Positions 16,723-25,437 of a stretch of DNA of 64,000 bases are shown here, in pieces; within the stretch, counting starts at the first letter, position 1, and every line of letters begins with the position of its first letter. The notes under the pieces were generated by a model. The model was not told where the DNA came from and did no database searches. It saw nothing but the letters and a program-made list of their open reading frames with translations. Both the position numbers and the translations under genes were made by a program. This DNA comes from Roseiarcus sp963758335 (GTDB lineage: Bacteria > Pseudomonadota > Alphaproteobacteria > Rhizobiales > Beijerinckiaceae): positions 527,710 through 591,709 of the forward strand of contig CAVWVF010000007.1 of assembly GCA_963758335.1 (NCBI GenBank), in the 5' to 3' direction.

Positions 16723-18032
16723 GGCTCCTCGCTGAGGGAGTGGGTAAGTCGGAATTTGGGGGCGGGTTAGCGATCGCTCAGGGGGGATCGCGTTTAGCCT
16801 GAGGGGATGCAGGACACCGATCTTTTCCAGTTGGCCCTTGGTCTTGCGTCGCCGTGGATGGTGACGCGCAGCGAGTTCGACGCGGTGGACGGTCGGCTCG
16901 ATTTATGCGTGGATTTTCCGCGGGGGAGTCGGTTCGCCTGTGCGCAGTGTGGGCGCGAGGACTGCGCGGTTCATGACACGAAGGAGGAGACCTGGCGGCA
17001 TCTGGATTTCTTCCAGCATCGCACGCTGTTGCATGCGCGCACGCCGAGGGTGACGTGTCCGCAGTGCGGCGTGCGCAAGGTGGCGACGCCGTGGGCTCGC
17101 GCGGGATCGGGTTTCACGTTGCTGTTCGAGGCCTATGTGCTGGCGCTGGCCAAGACGATGCCGATCGCCAATGCGGCCGAGCGGCTCGGCGAGCACGACA
17201 CGCGCTTGTGGCGCATCGTCGAACACTACGTCTGGCGGGCGGTGGAGAAGCTGGATTTGTCGCTGGTGCGGCGCATCGCCGCCGACGAGACTTCGGCGCG
17301 GCGCGGCCACGACTACATCAGCCTGTTCGTTGACATGGCGCGGCGCAAGGTCGTCTACGTCGCCGACGGCAAGGACGCGGCGACCGTGAAGGAATTCGCG
17401 GATTTCCTCGAGGCGCATGGCGGCCGGCGCGAAGCGGTGACCGACGCCAGCATCGACATGGGGGCTGCATTCGAGGCGGGGATCAAAGAGAACTTCCCGA
17501 ACGCTGAGATCACGTTCGACAAATTTCACGTCATCAAACTCGCCAACGAGGCCGTCGACCAGGTGCGGCGCGAGGAGGCGCGGAACAACTTCCAGATCAA
17601 GGGCCGGCGCTACATCTTCCTGAAGAACGTCGATCGTCTGACGCAGGAGGAAAAGGAGGCGCTCTCTCGGTTGGAAGCGCAGAACCTCGACACGATCCAA
17701 GCGATGCAGATCCGCATGAACCTGCAACAGCTGTTCACGATGAGCGTCAAATCGGCTCGGCGTTTCCTCGACCGCTGGAACGCCTGGGTTCAAGTCTGCG
17801 ACCTCGCGCCGATGAAGAAGCTGGCCAAGACGATCACGGCGAAGTCGGAAGGCATCCTCAGATCGATCGCCACCGGCCTTTCCAATGGCGTTCTGGAGGC
17901 GATCAACGGCAATGTCCAGGCCGCCAAGCGCAAGGCCAAGGGCTACCGAACCAAACGAAACCTCTAAGCCATCGTCTACCTCATCGCCGGTGACGTGCTC
18001 GCTAATTCACCCATTTGAAATAGCGACGAGCC
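16723..18032 (+). mobile_element. ISL3-family insertion sequence with 8-bp target duplication
   Basis: The left end GGCTCCTCGCT...GTGGGTAA and the inverted right end GGCTCGTCGCT...ATGGGTGAA are imperfect terminal repeats. AGTATACC flanks both sides (16715-16722 and 18033-18040), an exact 8-bp duplication, the size known for ISL3. The element is 1310 bp. It carries one transposase, which is cut short by a stop. Confidence 0.9.
16807..17967 (+). CDS. ISL3-family transposase, C-terminus cut by a TAA
   Basis: The 386-residue product has the N-terminal zinc-binding pairs (CAQCGREDC and CPQCG), a helix-turn-helix, and a DDE core (RRIAADETSARRGHDY; VTDASIDMGAAF; FDKFHVIKLANEAVD). The protein ends KAKGYRTKRNL, but the same frame goes on after the TAA (17965-17967) as AIVYLIAGDVLANSP, the normal family C-terminus, to a TGA at 18016-18018. 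The stop therefore removes about 17 residues. Whether the shortened protein works is unclear. Confidence 0.88.
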   Translation: MQDTDLFQLALGLASPWMVTRSEFDAVDGRLDLCVDFPRGSRFACAQCGREDCAVHDTKEETWRHLDFFQHRTLLHARTPRVTCPQCGVRKVATPWARAGSGFTLLFEAYVLALAKTMPIANAAERLGEHDTRLWRIVEHYVWRAVEKLDLSLVRRIAADETSARRGHDYISLFVDMARRKVVYVADGKDAATVKEFADFLEAHGGRREAVTDASIDMGAAFEAGIKENFPNAEITFDKFHVIKLANEAVDQVRREEARNNFQIKGRRYIFLKNVDRLTQEEKEALSRLEAQNLDTIQAMQIRMNLQQLFTMSVKSARRFLDRWNAWVQVCDLAPMKKLAKTITAKSEGILRSIATGLSNGVLEAINGNVQAAKRKAKGYRTKRNL

Positions 18033-18314
18033 AGTATACCCCAATAAGACACTAACCGCAGTAGTTGCGCTTCTTTCCGGCGCAATAATAGAAGTTGTTA
18101 GCATTTATGTTATGTGGAAACACGATACGAAACTGATGAAGAGTTACGGTAGGATTGAAACGTTTCGTCGATATATTCTGGCAAATAGCCTGCGCGAAGG
18201 CCTTGATGAAGGAGCATACCGCAATAACGCTCGGGCTGCCATAATCAGGGATTTTTCCCGTCTTGCCTACCACTGTAGTCCGTGACTAACGAGCTTGCGA
18301 TAGGAACAATATTG

Positions 18315-18864
18315 ATGTTGGAAGATAAGGACATCGCAATATACAATGCATTACGAGCATACATCGTACATCGTACACGAGGATGACTTAATCAATCAAC
18401 GCACGACTTGGTCGATCACGAGTCAATCTTTTACTATTGCGACATTTGGTTTTTCCTACCAGACGAGAATGAAAGCCGTTGCAGATTTTTGTATTAACCA
18501 TGTCTTGTCTGCTTTTACCGAACCGTTCCTATACAGATTCGACCTATTCTTGATGATTCTCGCCGTTTTTGGATGCGCTGTTAGTTTGATATCTGGACTT
18601 TACGTTCATGCAGCCCAGAGAGCGATCAAGTCCATTCGGGCCTCATGGAAGGCAAGAAGCTCGAAGCGCCCAGAATACCAAACCTTGCCGGCATTGACGG
18701 GCGGCGGAGATCGTCAGGCGCACAATTTGGGCCACATTTGGCCGTTGGCTCTACCGATCTTCTTCGTGGTATTTTGGGTCGGCACTTTTGTTTACTTGTG
18801 GCAGTTTCAAGGCCATGTTTTGGGACAATGCGATTCAAGTATTACCAAGAGTCATGGGGGCTGA
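18315..18864 (+). pseudogene. Small membrane protein broken by a 7-bp tandem duplication
   Basis: From the ATG at 18315 the frame reads MLEDKDIAIYNALRAYIV and then hits a stop; the continuation HEDDLINQRTTWSITSQSF is in another frame. CATCGTA is present twice in tandem (18362-18375). Removing one copy gives a continuous protein of about 180 residues with hydrophobic segments at FTIATFGFSY, LFLMILAVFGCAVSLISGLYV and LALPIFFVVFWVGTFVYLW. It belongs to a family of unknown function known to me only as small membrane proteins starting near EDxLINxRxTW. The AT content is higher than in the neighbours, suggesting transfer. An ATG at 18346 could give a 172-residue product lacking the N-terminus. Confidence 0.65.
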
Positions 18865-18898
18865 GCATTATGAACCTGATCGCGCATTGCGATCCCGG

Positions 18899-19140
18899 TT
18901 AAAAAGTCGGCTGGGCGATGAGGTTTCGCCGGGCTTTGCAGGTGGCGTCGATGATCTCGTGGGTGTCGAAGACGAGGTTGGAGAACCAGTTGGCGCGCAG
19001 GTACTGCCAGATGTTCTCGGCTGGGTTCAGTTCAGGACAGCGCGAGGGCAGGAAGAACGGGGTGCTGTTGCGGGGGCGTCGAGTTTGTCGGTGATGTGGC
19101 ATCCGGCGCGGTCGAGCAACAGGACCGGGTGAGCGCCCTC
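18899..19140 (-). pseudogene. IS630-family transposase, C-terminal remnant
   Basis: Read on the minus strand, VLLLDRAGCHITDKLDAP is followed after a frameshift by FFLPSRCPELNPAENIWQYLRANW, the conserved last part of IS630 DDE transposases (second Asp region and the NPAEN motif). The reading ends early at QPTF and the N-terminal two thirds are absent. It is a dead fragment. Confidence 0.8.
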
Positions 19141-19307
19141 GGCGACGTGTCGAGAGATTTACTCGAGATCGGATGCCGAGTGAAGCCCTCGGCGCCCGAT
19201 GCGGTTAGAGTGATCCTGGCCTATACGAAACCGGCCTTGGAGAACGTCCGCACCCCATCGAACCTGAGTTCTATCGAATATGGCCACATCGATCCGGAGA
19301 TGCTCTC

Positions 19308-19496
19308 ATGGCGAAGAAGATGATCCGCCCGCTTCGCTCCGAAGCCGACTACGAGGCGGCGCTCGACGAAATTGAACGCTATTTCGAAAATGAACCAAAG
19401 CCGGCGCGTCGGAGGCCGATTGCTTCGATCTTCTCGCGTTGGTGATCGAGGGCTACGCGTGCAGACGCTGGGCGATCGAACCGCCTAAAATTGCTA
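19308..19496 (+). pseudogene. HigA-type antitoxin, N-terminal remnant with frameshift
   Basis: MAKKMIRPLRSEADYEAALDEIERYFENEPKP is the recognised N-terminus of HigA-like antitoxins whose helix-turn-helix lies further on. One base is missing after KPA; the continuation SEADCFDLLALVIEGYACRRWAIEPPK is in another frame and then runs out before the helix-turn-helix. No toxin gene can be identified upstream (19141-19307 shows only PIEPEFYRIWPH in frame with it). Confidence 0.7.
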
Positions 19497-19515
19497 ACTA
19501 CTGGAGAAGGCAACC

Positions 19516-19713
19516 ATGAAGATCGCCTACGATCGGAGGACGGACTCCCTGAGCGTCATTCTGAAAGCGGGCGTCGCGGTGGCGGAGAGCGACGAGGACA
19601 AGCTTGGCGTGATTCTCGACTACGACGAGCACGGCGACCTGCTCGCCCTCGAGATTCTCGACGCCTCGCGCCGCGTCACCGACGCCCGCAAGATCGACTA
19701 CGAATCCACGTGA
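19516..19713 (+). CDS. DUF2283 domain protein
   Basis: The 65-residue protein MKIAYDRRTDSLSVILK ... GVILDYDEHGDLLALEILDAS is a complete DUF2283 protein, a small family often found next to DUF4258 proteins and suspected to be antitoxin-like. GGAGAAGG stands 6 bases before the ATG. No DUF4258 partner is present; the HigA remnant lies upstream and a lysE fragment downstream. Its function is unknown. Confidence 0.88.
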   Translation: MKIAYDRRTDSLSVILKAGVAVAESDEDKLGVILDYDEHGDLLALEILDASRRVTDARKIDYEST

Positions 19714-20389
19714 ACGATTATCCGCCTGGCCATTCTTCTCGCGCTTCCTGCTCGCCGACGCGACGCTGATTTTCGCGGCGGGCCTGGGGGACGGCGGGGG
19801 CGCTGGTCGAGCCGGATCATCTGGCGATCAGGAACGGATTCGTGAAGGCTGGGCAAAAGGATAGAAAATCTATCCTTTCGGGGCGCCTTTCCGGGCGCCG
19901 CGAGGCCGCCGGCGAACCCGTTTTCGAAACCCCCGGCGCGCTTCCGCCATCCGGAATCGCTCCTGCCTCTTATCGCCAGAGCGCCGCCTGTTATCTCCCT
20001 GATAAGGGCAAAACCCTCCCCTGTTCCGCTCCTGGTATCGGGCCTGATCCAGGCGCGCAGCGTTTTCGCGTAATCCATTGCAATCAGATGCATTCTATGC
20101 CGAGAAGCGCAGCCAAAGGGGCGGGGTTTCCCCTGTTTTCCGCCTGTTAAACAGGGGAATCGCCCTGTTCGGCAGGCGATCCGAGGCGCCGTTCTGATCG
20201 CCAAGGGCGGAGGCCGCGACCGGTCGTAGGCTCCTCGCGAGGGTTAAGAAATGGCGCCGTCACCGCTCAACCGCCGGTCCTCCGAACGGAGCGGCGATCG
20301 TTCGCGATTCGCGATCCACAAAGTGCAATGGCTCGATCCGAACGAGCGGGTCCTCCGCAGGCGCACTCGGAGAGCAAAGACCGGAGTTC
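19714..20389. other. Gap rich in short CCTGTT-type repeats and palindromes
   Basis: No gene is seen apart from the lysE scrap. AAAGGATAGA-AAA-TCTATCCTTT (19855-19877) is a perfect palindrome. Between 19980 and 20175 the words CCTGTT/AACAGG recur many times (for example TTTCCCCTGTTTTCCGCC and TGTTAAACAGGGG), with spacing unlike protein coding. A similar CCCTGTT cluster lies at 41510-41560. I read it as degenerate repeat DNA. Confidence 0.45.
19727..19795 (+). pseudogene. LysE-type exporter, copy 3, short fragment
   Basis: TTCCTGCTCGCCGACGCGAC and the following bases encode FLLADATLIFAAGL, matching the same internal segment of the two longer lysE copies. Neither the start nor the end of the gene is present, so it is a scrap left by rearrangement. 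Confidence 0.7.
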
Positions 20390-20755
20390 TTACTCGCCCC
20401 TCCGCGCGCCGGCCGCCCAGGCGAGCGCCGCATTGCGGTCTGCAGATTCGAAGAGCCGGATCGGCACGGCCGATACGCCGAAGCCACTGAGCTTAGCTTC
20501 GTCCATCCGGTCGACGTCGGTGACGACGGCCAGTTTGACGAGCGACCGGTGCGCCAGCGCCGCATTGGCGAGCCCGCGGGCGAGTTCGGCGAAATAGCCG
20601 TCGAAATCCCGGTCGATCACGATGACGAGGCCGGTCGCCGCGCTCGACGAGCCCAAGGCCGCCTCGATCGCCGCCTCGACGTCCTGCGCCATGATCGTTC
20701 CGCTGGCCTTCAGCGCGAGCGTGTGCATGGGCGCGTCCTGAATGCGTTCCAGCAT
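20390..20755 (-). CDS. SpoIIAA-like (STAS-like) protein
   Basis: The 121-residue protein starts MLERIQDAPMHTLALKASGTIMAQDVEAAIEAAL and continues with GLVIVIDRDFDGYFAELARGL, matching the SpoIIAA-like/DUF3478 family of stand-alone STAS-fold proteins. Its partner and ligand are unknown. GGGAGGG stands 3 bases before the ATG. It is divergent from the mechanosensitive channel gene, so the 134-base spacer (20756-20889) should hold both promoters. Confidence 0.8.
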   Translation of the reverse strand: MLERIQDAPMHTLALKASGTIMAQDVEAAIEAALGSSSAATGLVIVIDRDFDGYFAELARGLANAALAHRSLVKLAVVTDVDRMDEAKLSGFGVSAVPIRLFESADRNAALAWAAGARRGE

Positions 20756-20889
20756 GGTCCCTCCCGGTCGTCGTCGGCCGATGCGCCGCGGCTTTCGACT
20801 TCATAACAGATTGACGCCCGGGATTGCGAGCGGCGAAAACGACGGGGCGTCGATATCGGCGCATTGCCCGGAGGCTTGGGTTCAAGCTC

Positions 20890-21744
20890 ATGACCCCACT
20901 CCCGACCGCGCTGCAGAGGCTGTCGGATTTCGCCTGGACGTCGGCGGAGTTGTTTCTCCCGCGGCTGGTCATCGCGCTCGTCATCCTCGTCGTCGGGGTC
21001 GCCGCGGCGCAATGGGCGGCGCGCACGGTCACCGTCGCGCTGGCGCGGACGGCGCATATCGACGAGACTGCGCGTCCGGCGCTCGCCACCGCCGCGCGCT
21101 ACGGCGTCCTCGTCCTGACGTTCATAGCGGCGTTGAGCCAGATCGGCGTGCAGACCACGTCCCTTCTCGCCGCGCTCGGCGCAGCGGGTCTCGCGATCGG
21201 CCTCGCCTTGCAGGGGACGCTCGCCAACATCGCGGCGGGCATCATGCTGTTATGGCTCAGGCCCTTCCGCGTCGGCGACTATATCGAAATCGTCAGCGGA
21301 ACCCCGTTCGCCGGCACGGTGAAGGAGATCGGCCTCTTCGCCTGCATGCTCGAAACCTACGACGGGCTTTTCGTGTTCGCGCCGAACTCCGCCATCTGGA
21401 CCTTCCCCTTGCGCAACCATTCCCGGATCGCCGGCCGGCTCGTCAGCTTCAACGTCGGCCTTGCGCCCGGCGCCGACATGGCGCGCGCCCGGACGATCCT
21501 GCTTGAGGCGATCGGCGGCGAGCCTGGCGTTCTGAAAGACCCGCCGCCGGAGGTGTTCGTCGCCAATCTGGCCGGCGGCGCGCCGCTCGCGACATGCCGC
21601 TTCTGGGCCTCGCACGAGAGCGTCGGCCCGGTCCAGCGATCGATGCTCGACGCGGCGCGGCGAGCGCTGGAGGCAGCGGGCCTGCCTCCGACTGAGCTTG
21701 TCCGGACCGTTCCCGCCGACAGCGATCCCTCACGCCTGCTGTGA
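20890..21744 (+). CDS. MscS-type mechanosensitive ion channel
   Basis: The 284-residue inner-membrane protein has three N-terminal helices (LVIALVILVVGVAAAQWAA, YGVLVLTFIAALSQIGV, LAALGAAGLAIGLALQGTLANIAAGIMLLWL). The third is the Gly/Ala-rich pore helix of MscS, followed by the beta domain PFRVGDYIEIVSGTPFAGTVKEIGLF. Such channels open on hypo-osmotic shock and release solutes. I start at the ATG at 20890 because the preceding in-frame codons look non-coding. Confidence 0.92.
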   Translation: MTPLPTALQRLSDFAWTSAELFLPRLVIALVILVVGVAAAQWAARTVTVALARTAHIDETARPALATAARYGVLVLTFIAALSQIGVQTTSLLAALGAAGLAIGLALQGTLANIAAGIMLLWLRPFRVGDYIEIVSGTPFAGTVKEIGLFACMLETYDGLFVFAPNSAIWTFPLRNHSRIAGRLVSFNVGLAPGADMARARTILLEAIGGEPGVLKDPPPEVFVANLAGGAPLATCRFWASHESVGPVQRSMLDAARRALEAAGLPPTELVRTVPADSDPSRLL

Positions 21745-21752
21745 GAGGCGCG

Positions 21753-22166
21753 TCAGAATCCGTAGCGCTCGGCGAAGCTTTGCAGATTGACCGCCCCGCG
21801 GCGGTGCGTGCCTTCTCCGATTTTGCGCTCCCCATCATGCGCCTCGACCGCGAACAGGACGCTGCGTCCCTGGACCTCGACGACCTTCGCCGTCGCAGTG
21901 ACGGTTCGGCCGATCGGTGTCGGCGCCAGGTGGCGGACATTGACCTCGGCGCCCACCGTCACCCATTCTGGCGGCAGATGGCCGGCGACGGCGAGACCCG
22001 AGGCCTTTTCCATCAGCATGATCATCATCGGCGTGCCCTAGACGAGCGGCATCCCGTCGACATGCCCGCCGACCGTGAGATCCTCCGTGACGACCTCCTG
22101 CTTGCGCCCGGTCATGCCGACCTGAACGCCCTTCAGCGGATCCGATGCGCTGCTCGCTTCGGTCAT
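21753..22166 (-). pseudogene. Thioesterase-family hotdog protein with an in-frame amber stop
   Basis: The frame starts at 22166 (MTEASSASDPLKGVQVGMTGRK...VGGHVDGMPLV), meets TAG at 22038-22040 and continues GTPMMIMLMEKASGLAVAGHLPPEWVTVGAEVNVRHLAPTPIG to a normal C-terminus at 21753. The continuous part matches fluoroacetyl-CoA-type/4-hydroxybenzoyl-type thioesterases of the hotdog fold (about 137 residues). Either the gene is dead or a 91-residue protein starts again at the ATG at 22028, which would lack the first strand and helix cap. Confidence 0.75.
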
Positions 22167-22212
22167 CGCGCGGTTCTGCGCGGGCGTTTGCGCGGCCGGC
22201 GAAGGGGCGGCT

Positions 22213-23070
22213 TCAGCCGCCGGCCGCCCCTTCGATCGTGGCCCCCCATGAGCCCCAGAGATAGATGCAGCTGAACAGGAAGAGCCACACCACGTCGACG
22301 AAATGCCAATACCAGGCGGCGAACTGGAACCCGATGTGGTGGCGCGGCGTCATCTGGCCGGCCCAGGCGCGCGCCATGCAGACGGTGAGGAAAATGACGC
22401 CGATGATGACGTGTGCGCCGTGGAAGCCGGTCGCCATGAAAAAGGTCGCGCCGTAGATCGTGTTCTTGAAGTTGAACGGCGCGTGAACGTACTCGTAGCC
22501 CTGCGTGATCACGAACAGGACGCCGAGCAGGATGCCGACCAGGAGAAAATTCTTGAAGCCCTGGCGATTGCCCTCGCGAAGGTCGTCGTGCGCGACGTTG
22601 ACCGCGAAGCTCGACGTCACCAGAACGAAGGTGTTCATCAGCGGCAGCTGCAGCGGATCGAGCACCTCGGTGCCTTTCGGCGGCCACATGCCCCCGGTGA
22701 AATCGAGACGGCCGTAGATCTGCGGATCGTCGGCGCCGAGCGAGGAGGCGAAGAACGCCCAGAACCAGGCGACGAAGAACATCACCTCGGAGGCGATGAA
22801 CAGGATCATGCCGATCGTCAGCCCATGCCGGACGACCGGGTTGTGGTAGCCCCCCTGCGCCTCGAGGATCACGTCGCGCCACCAGCCGGCCATGGTGAAG
22901 AGAACGCCGGCGCCGCCGAGCGCGAGCACCACCGGGCCCCCCCCGACGCCATGCATGAACATGACGAGGCCGATAGCGGTCGTAAGCGCGAACACGGCGC
23001 CGATGATCGGCCACGGGCTCGGCTCGACGAGATGAAATCCCGGCCGAACCGGCATCAGCGCGTCAGTCAT
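22213..23070 (-). CDS. coxC: Cytochrome c oxidase subunit III
   Basis: Subunit III of the aa3-type oxidase supports long-term turnover of the proton-pumping core. The product is 285 residues with seven predicted helices; typical segments are MILFIASEVMFFVAWFWAFF, NTFVLVTSSFAVNVAHD, TQGYEYVHAPFNF and FHGAHVIIGVIFL, and the C-terminal WYWHFVDVVWLFLFSCIYLWG. The ATG at 23070 gives the family-like MTDALMPVRPGFHLVEPSPWPI. It is last in coxB-coxA-ctaG-coxC. Confidence 0.95.
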   Translation of the reverse strand: MTDALMPVRPGFHLVEPSPWPIIGAVFALTTAIGLVMFMHGVGGGPVVLALGGAGVLFTMAGWWRDVILEAQGGYHNPVVRHGLTIGMILFIASEVMFFVAWFWAFFASSLGADDPQIYGRLDFTGGMWPPKGTEVLDPLQLPLMNTFVLVTSSFAVNVAHDDLREGNRQGFKNFLLVGILLGVLFVITQGYEYVHAPFNFKNTIYGATFFMATGFHGAHVIIGVIFLTVCMARAWAGQMTPRHHIGFQFAAWYWHFVDVVWLFLFSCIYLWGSWGATIEGAAGG

Positions 23071-23086
23071 CGTTTCGCTCCATTCA

Positions 23087-23680
23087 TTATCCGGCCGGGC
23101 CGGAACGTTCGTGCGAGTCGCGGTTCGACGCGTGCGCGGGCGGCGCCGCGAACAGCGTATAGGACAGCGTGATCGAATCGACCCTCGCCATCGACTCGTC
23201 CGTCTCGAGCTTGGGATCGAGAAAGAACACCACCGGCCATTCCGCGCTCTCGTGCGGCCCGAGATGCTGTTCGCTGAAACAGAAGCACTGGATCTTGTCG
23301 AACCAGGCACCCGACACCTCCGGCGTCACGTTGAACGTCGCGTTGGCGGCGGTCGGCTGATCGGTGAGATTGCGGGCGCGGAAAAAGACGGTCGCCGTCT
23401 TCCCCGTGCGGACGACGACGCTGTCCGTCTCCGGCGCGAAGCTCCAGGCGAGGCCCGGCGCGACATTCGTGTCGAAGGCCACTCGGAGCGTGCGTCGCCC
23501 CACGGGCCCATTGTCCGCCTTCGCGATCTGCGGCGTCCCCCCGTAGCCGGTCGCGCGGCAAAAGGCGGCGTAGAACGGAACGGCGGCGTAGGCGAGCGCC
23601 AGCATCGCGGCCACGAACGCCACGCCGCCGAGCGCGAGGCGACGGTTGCGGCGCCCGAGGTCGTCGCCGGGAGCGCTCAA
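23087..23680 (-). CDS. ctaG: Cytochrome c oxidase assembly protein CtaG (Cox11)
   Basis: CtaG delivers copper to the CuB site of subunit I. The 197-residue protein has one N-terminal membrane anchor (LALGGVAFVAAMLALAYAAVPFYAAFC) and a periplasmic domain with the copper motif IQCFCFSEQ and the FFLDP signature (VVFFLDPKLETD). It overlaps the end of coxA by four bases, so the two are translationally coupled. Confidence 0.95.
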   Translation of the reverse strand: MSAPGDDLGRRNRRLALGGVAFVAAMLALAYAAVPFYAAFCRATGYGGTPQIAKADNGPVGRRTLRVAFDTNVAPGLAWSFAPETDSVVVRTGKTATVFFRARNLTDQPTAANATFNVTPEVSGAWFDKIQCFCFSEQHLGPHESAEWPVVFFLDPKLETDESMARVDSITLSYTLFAAPPAHASNRDSHERSGPAG

Positions 23681-25389
23681 CGCGCGCTCCCGGCGGCCAC
23701 GGCTGGTTCCTCATGCTCGTCGTAGCCGGGAATGTGCGGCGGCGTCAGGAACTGGTGGAACGGCGGCGGCGACGACAGCGTCCATTCGAGCGTCGTCGCG
23801 CCCGGCCCCCACGGATTGTTTCCGGCTGCGCGCTTGGCGGCGAAGGCCTCATAGATCAAATAGAGGAACACCAGCGTGCCCGCGGCGGAAATGTAGGCGC
23901 CGATCGACGACACGAAGTTCCACAACCAGTAGGCGTCGGCATAGTCGATGGTGCGGCGCGGCATCCCCTGGAAACCGAGAAAATGCTGGGGGAAGAACGT
24001 CAGGTTGATGCCGACGAAGGACACCCAGAAGTGCCATTTCGCCAGCCTCTCGTCATAGAGATAGCCGGTCATCTTCGGGAACCAGTAGTAGAAGCCGGCG
24101 AAGATGGAGAACACCGCCCCGAGCGACATCACGTAATGGAAATGCGCGACGACGTAATAGGTGTCGTGCACGTAGCGGTCGATCGCGGCGTTGGCCAGCA
24201 CGACGCCGGTGACCCCGCCGACGGTGAAGACGAAGATGAAGCCAATCGCCCACAACATCGGCGGCCTGAACGAAATCGAGCCGCCCCACATGGTCGCGAT
24301 CCAGGAGAAGATCTTGATGCCGGTCGGCACCGCGATCACCATTGTGGCGAAAACGAAGTAACGCTGTGCGGCGAGCGACATGCCGGTCGTGAACATGTGG
24401 TGCGCCCACACCATGAAGCCGATCAGCCCGATCGCCAGCATCGCGTAGACCATTCCGGCGTAGCCGAACACCGGCTTTCTGGCGAAGGTCGAGACGACCT
24501 GACTGATCATGCCGAAGCCCGGGATGATCAGGATGTAGACCTCCGGATGGCCGAAGAACCAGAAGATGTGCTGGTACAGGATCGGATCCCCGCCCCCGGA
24601 GGGCTCGAAGAAGGTGGTGTGGAAGTTGCGATCGGTCAACAGCATCGTCAGCGCGCCCGCCAGAACCGGCAGCGCAAGCAGAAGCAGGAACGCGGTCACC
24701 AGCACCGACCAGACAAAGAGCGGCATGCGGAACATGGTCATGCCCGGGGCGCGCATGTTGAAGATCGTCGCGATGAAATTGATCGAGCCGATGATCGACG
24801 CCATGCCAGCGAGGTGGAATGAAAGGATGAAGAAGTCGGCCGCAGGACCCGGCGTCCCGACGGTGGAAGCCATCGGCGGGTAAATCACCCAGCCGCCGCC
24901 GAATCCCTTGAATCCCGGCGAGCCGTCGACGAACATCGAAATCATCGCCATGACGAACGCGGCGACCAGCAGCCAGAACGACAGGTTGTTCAGCCGCGGA
25001 AACGCCATGTCGGGCGCGCCGATCAAGAGCGGCACGAACCAGTTGCCGAAACCGCCCATCATCGCCGGCATCACCATGAAGAAGATCATGATGACGGCAT
25101 GGGCGGAGAAGAACACGTTGTACAGGTTCTTGCCGGCGTCATGCGAGCCGTCGCCGTTGAGAATTGCCGACAGCACCGGAAAAACGTGGCCTCCCGGGAA
25201 CATCAACTCGGCGCGGATGGCGATCGAAAGGAGCATGCCGATGACGCCCGCGCAGATTGCCAAGACGAGGTAGAGCGTGCCGATGTCCTTATGATTGGTC
25301 GAAAACAGATATCGCCGCCAGCCGGTCGGGTGGCCGTGCTCCTCGTGAACCTCGGCTTCCGAGTGGGCGAATTCACTGACTGACGCCAT
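23677..25389 (-). CDS. coxA: Cytochrome c oxidase subunit I (aa3-type)
   Basis: This is the catalytic heme-copper subunit, 570 residues, with twelve helices. The CuB site segment HPEVYILIIPGFG (His with the cross-linked Tyr), WAHHMFTTGM (two further copper His) and HFHYVMSLGAVFSIFAG (heme-ligand region) are present. So are the D-channel Asp/Asn region (GNWFVPLLIGAPDMAFPRLNN) and the K-channel Lys-containing STFARKPVFGY-TGM stretch. No lesion was seen. It follows coxB by 48 bases. Confidence 0.97.
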   Translation of the reverse strand: MASVSEFAHSEAEVHEEHGHPTGWRRYLFSTNHKDIGTLYLVLAICAGVIGMLLSIAIRAELMFPGGHVFPVLSAILNGDGSHDAGKNLYNVFFSAHAVIMIFFMVMPAMMGGFGNWFVPLLIGAPDMAFPRLNNLSFWLLVAAFVMAMISMFVDGSPGFKGFGGGWVIYPPMASTVGTPGPAADFFILSFHLAGMASIIGSINFIATIFNMRAPGMTMFRMPLFVWSVLVTAFLLLLALPVLAGALTMLLTDRNFHTTFFEPSGGGDPILYQHIFWFFGHPEVYILIIPGFGMISQVVSTFARKPVFGYAGMVYAMLAIGLIGFMVWAHHMFTTGMSLAAQRYFVFATMVIAVPTGIKIFSWIATMWGGSISFRPPMLWAIGFIFVFTVGGVTGVVLANAAIDRYVHDTYYVVAHFHYVMSLGAVFSIFAGFYYWFPKMTGYLYDERLAKWHFWVSFVGINLTFFPQHFLGFQGMPRRTIDYADAYWLWNFVSSIGAYISAAGTLVFLYLIYEAFAAKRAAGNNPWGPGATTLEWTLSSPPPFHQFLTPPHIPGYDEHEEPAVAAGSAR

Positions 25390-25437
25390 GATTCTTGGCT
25401 CCCGGTTTTTCTTGGACGAGGGCGGCGGGCGCCGCCG

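Larger units (their letters stand above)
16486..18285 (+). pseudogene. Two-helix membrane protein (TRADD-N-associated-like), split by an ISL3 element
   Basis: The 5' part (16486-16722, GGAG ribosome site) encodes a soluble segment and a first helix (WALIGLWIGLAFFIAALL). The 3' part (18041-18285) encodes LTAVVALLSGAIIEVVSIYVMW (second helix) and a helical tail (SYGRIETFRRYILANSLREG). Both halves resemble the two-helix domain found next to bacterial TRADD-N-like modules; this is from memory of the family. The ISL3 element inserted between the helices with the 8-bp duplication AGTATACC. After removal of the element the halves are still one base out of frame, so there is a second lesion near the TTGCAGCATTATTGCAGC repeat. 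Confidence 0.7.

Noticed and set aside
22028..22040. Read-through of the amber codon in the thioesterase gene as a recoding event
   Set aside because: There is no sign of a recoding element or suppressor tRNA, and nearby accessory genes show ordinary nonsense and frameshift decay.
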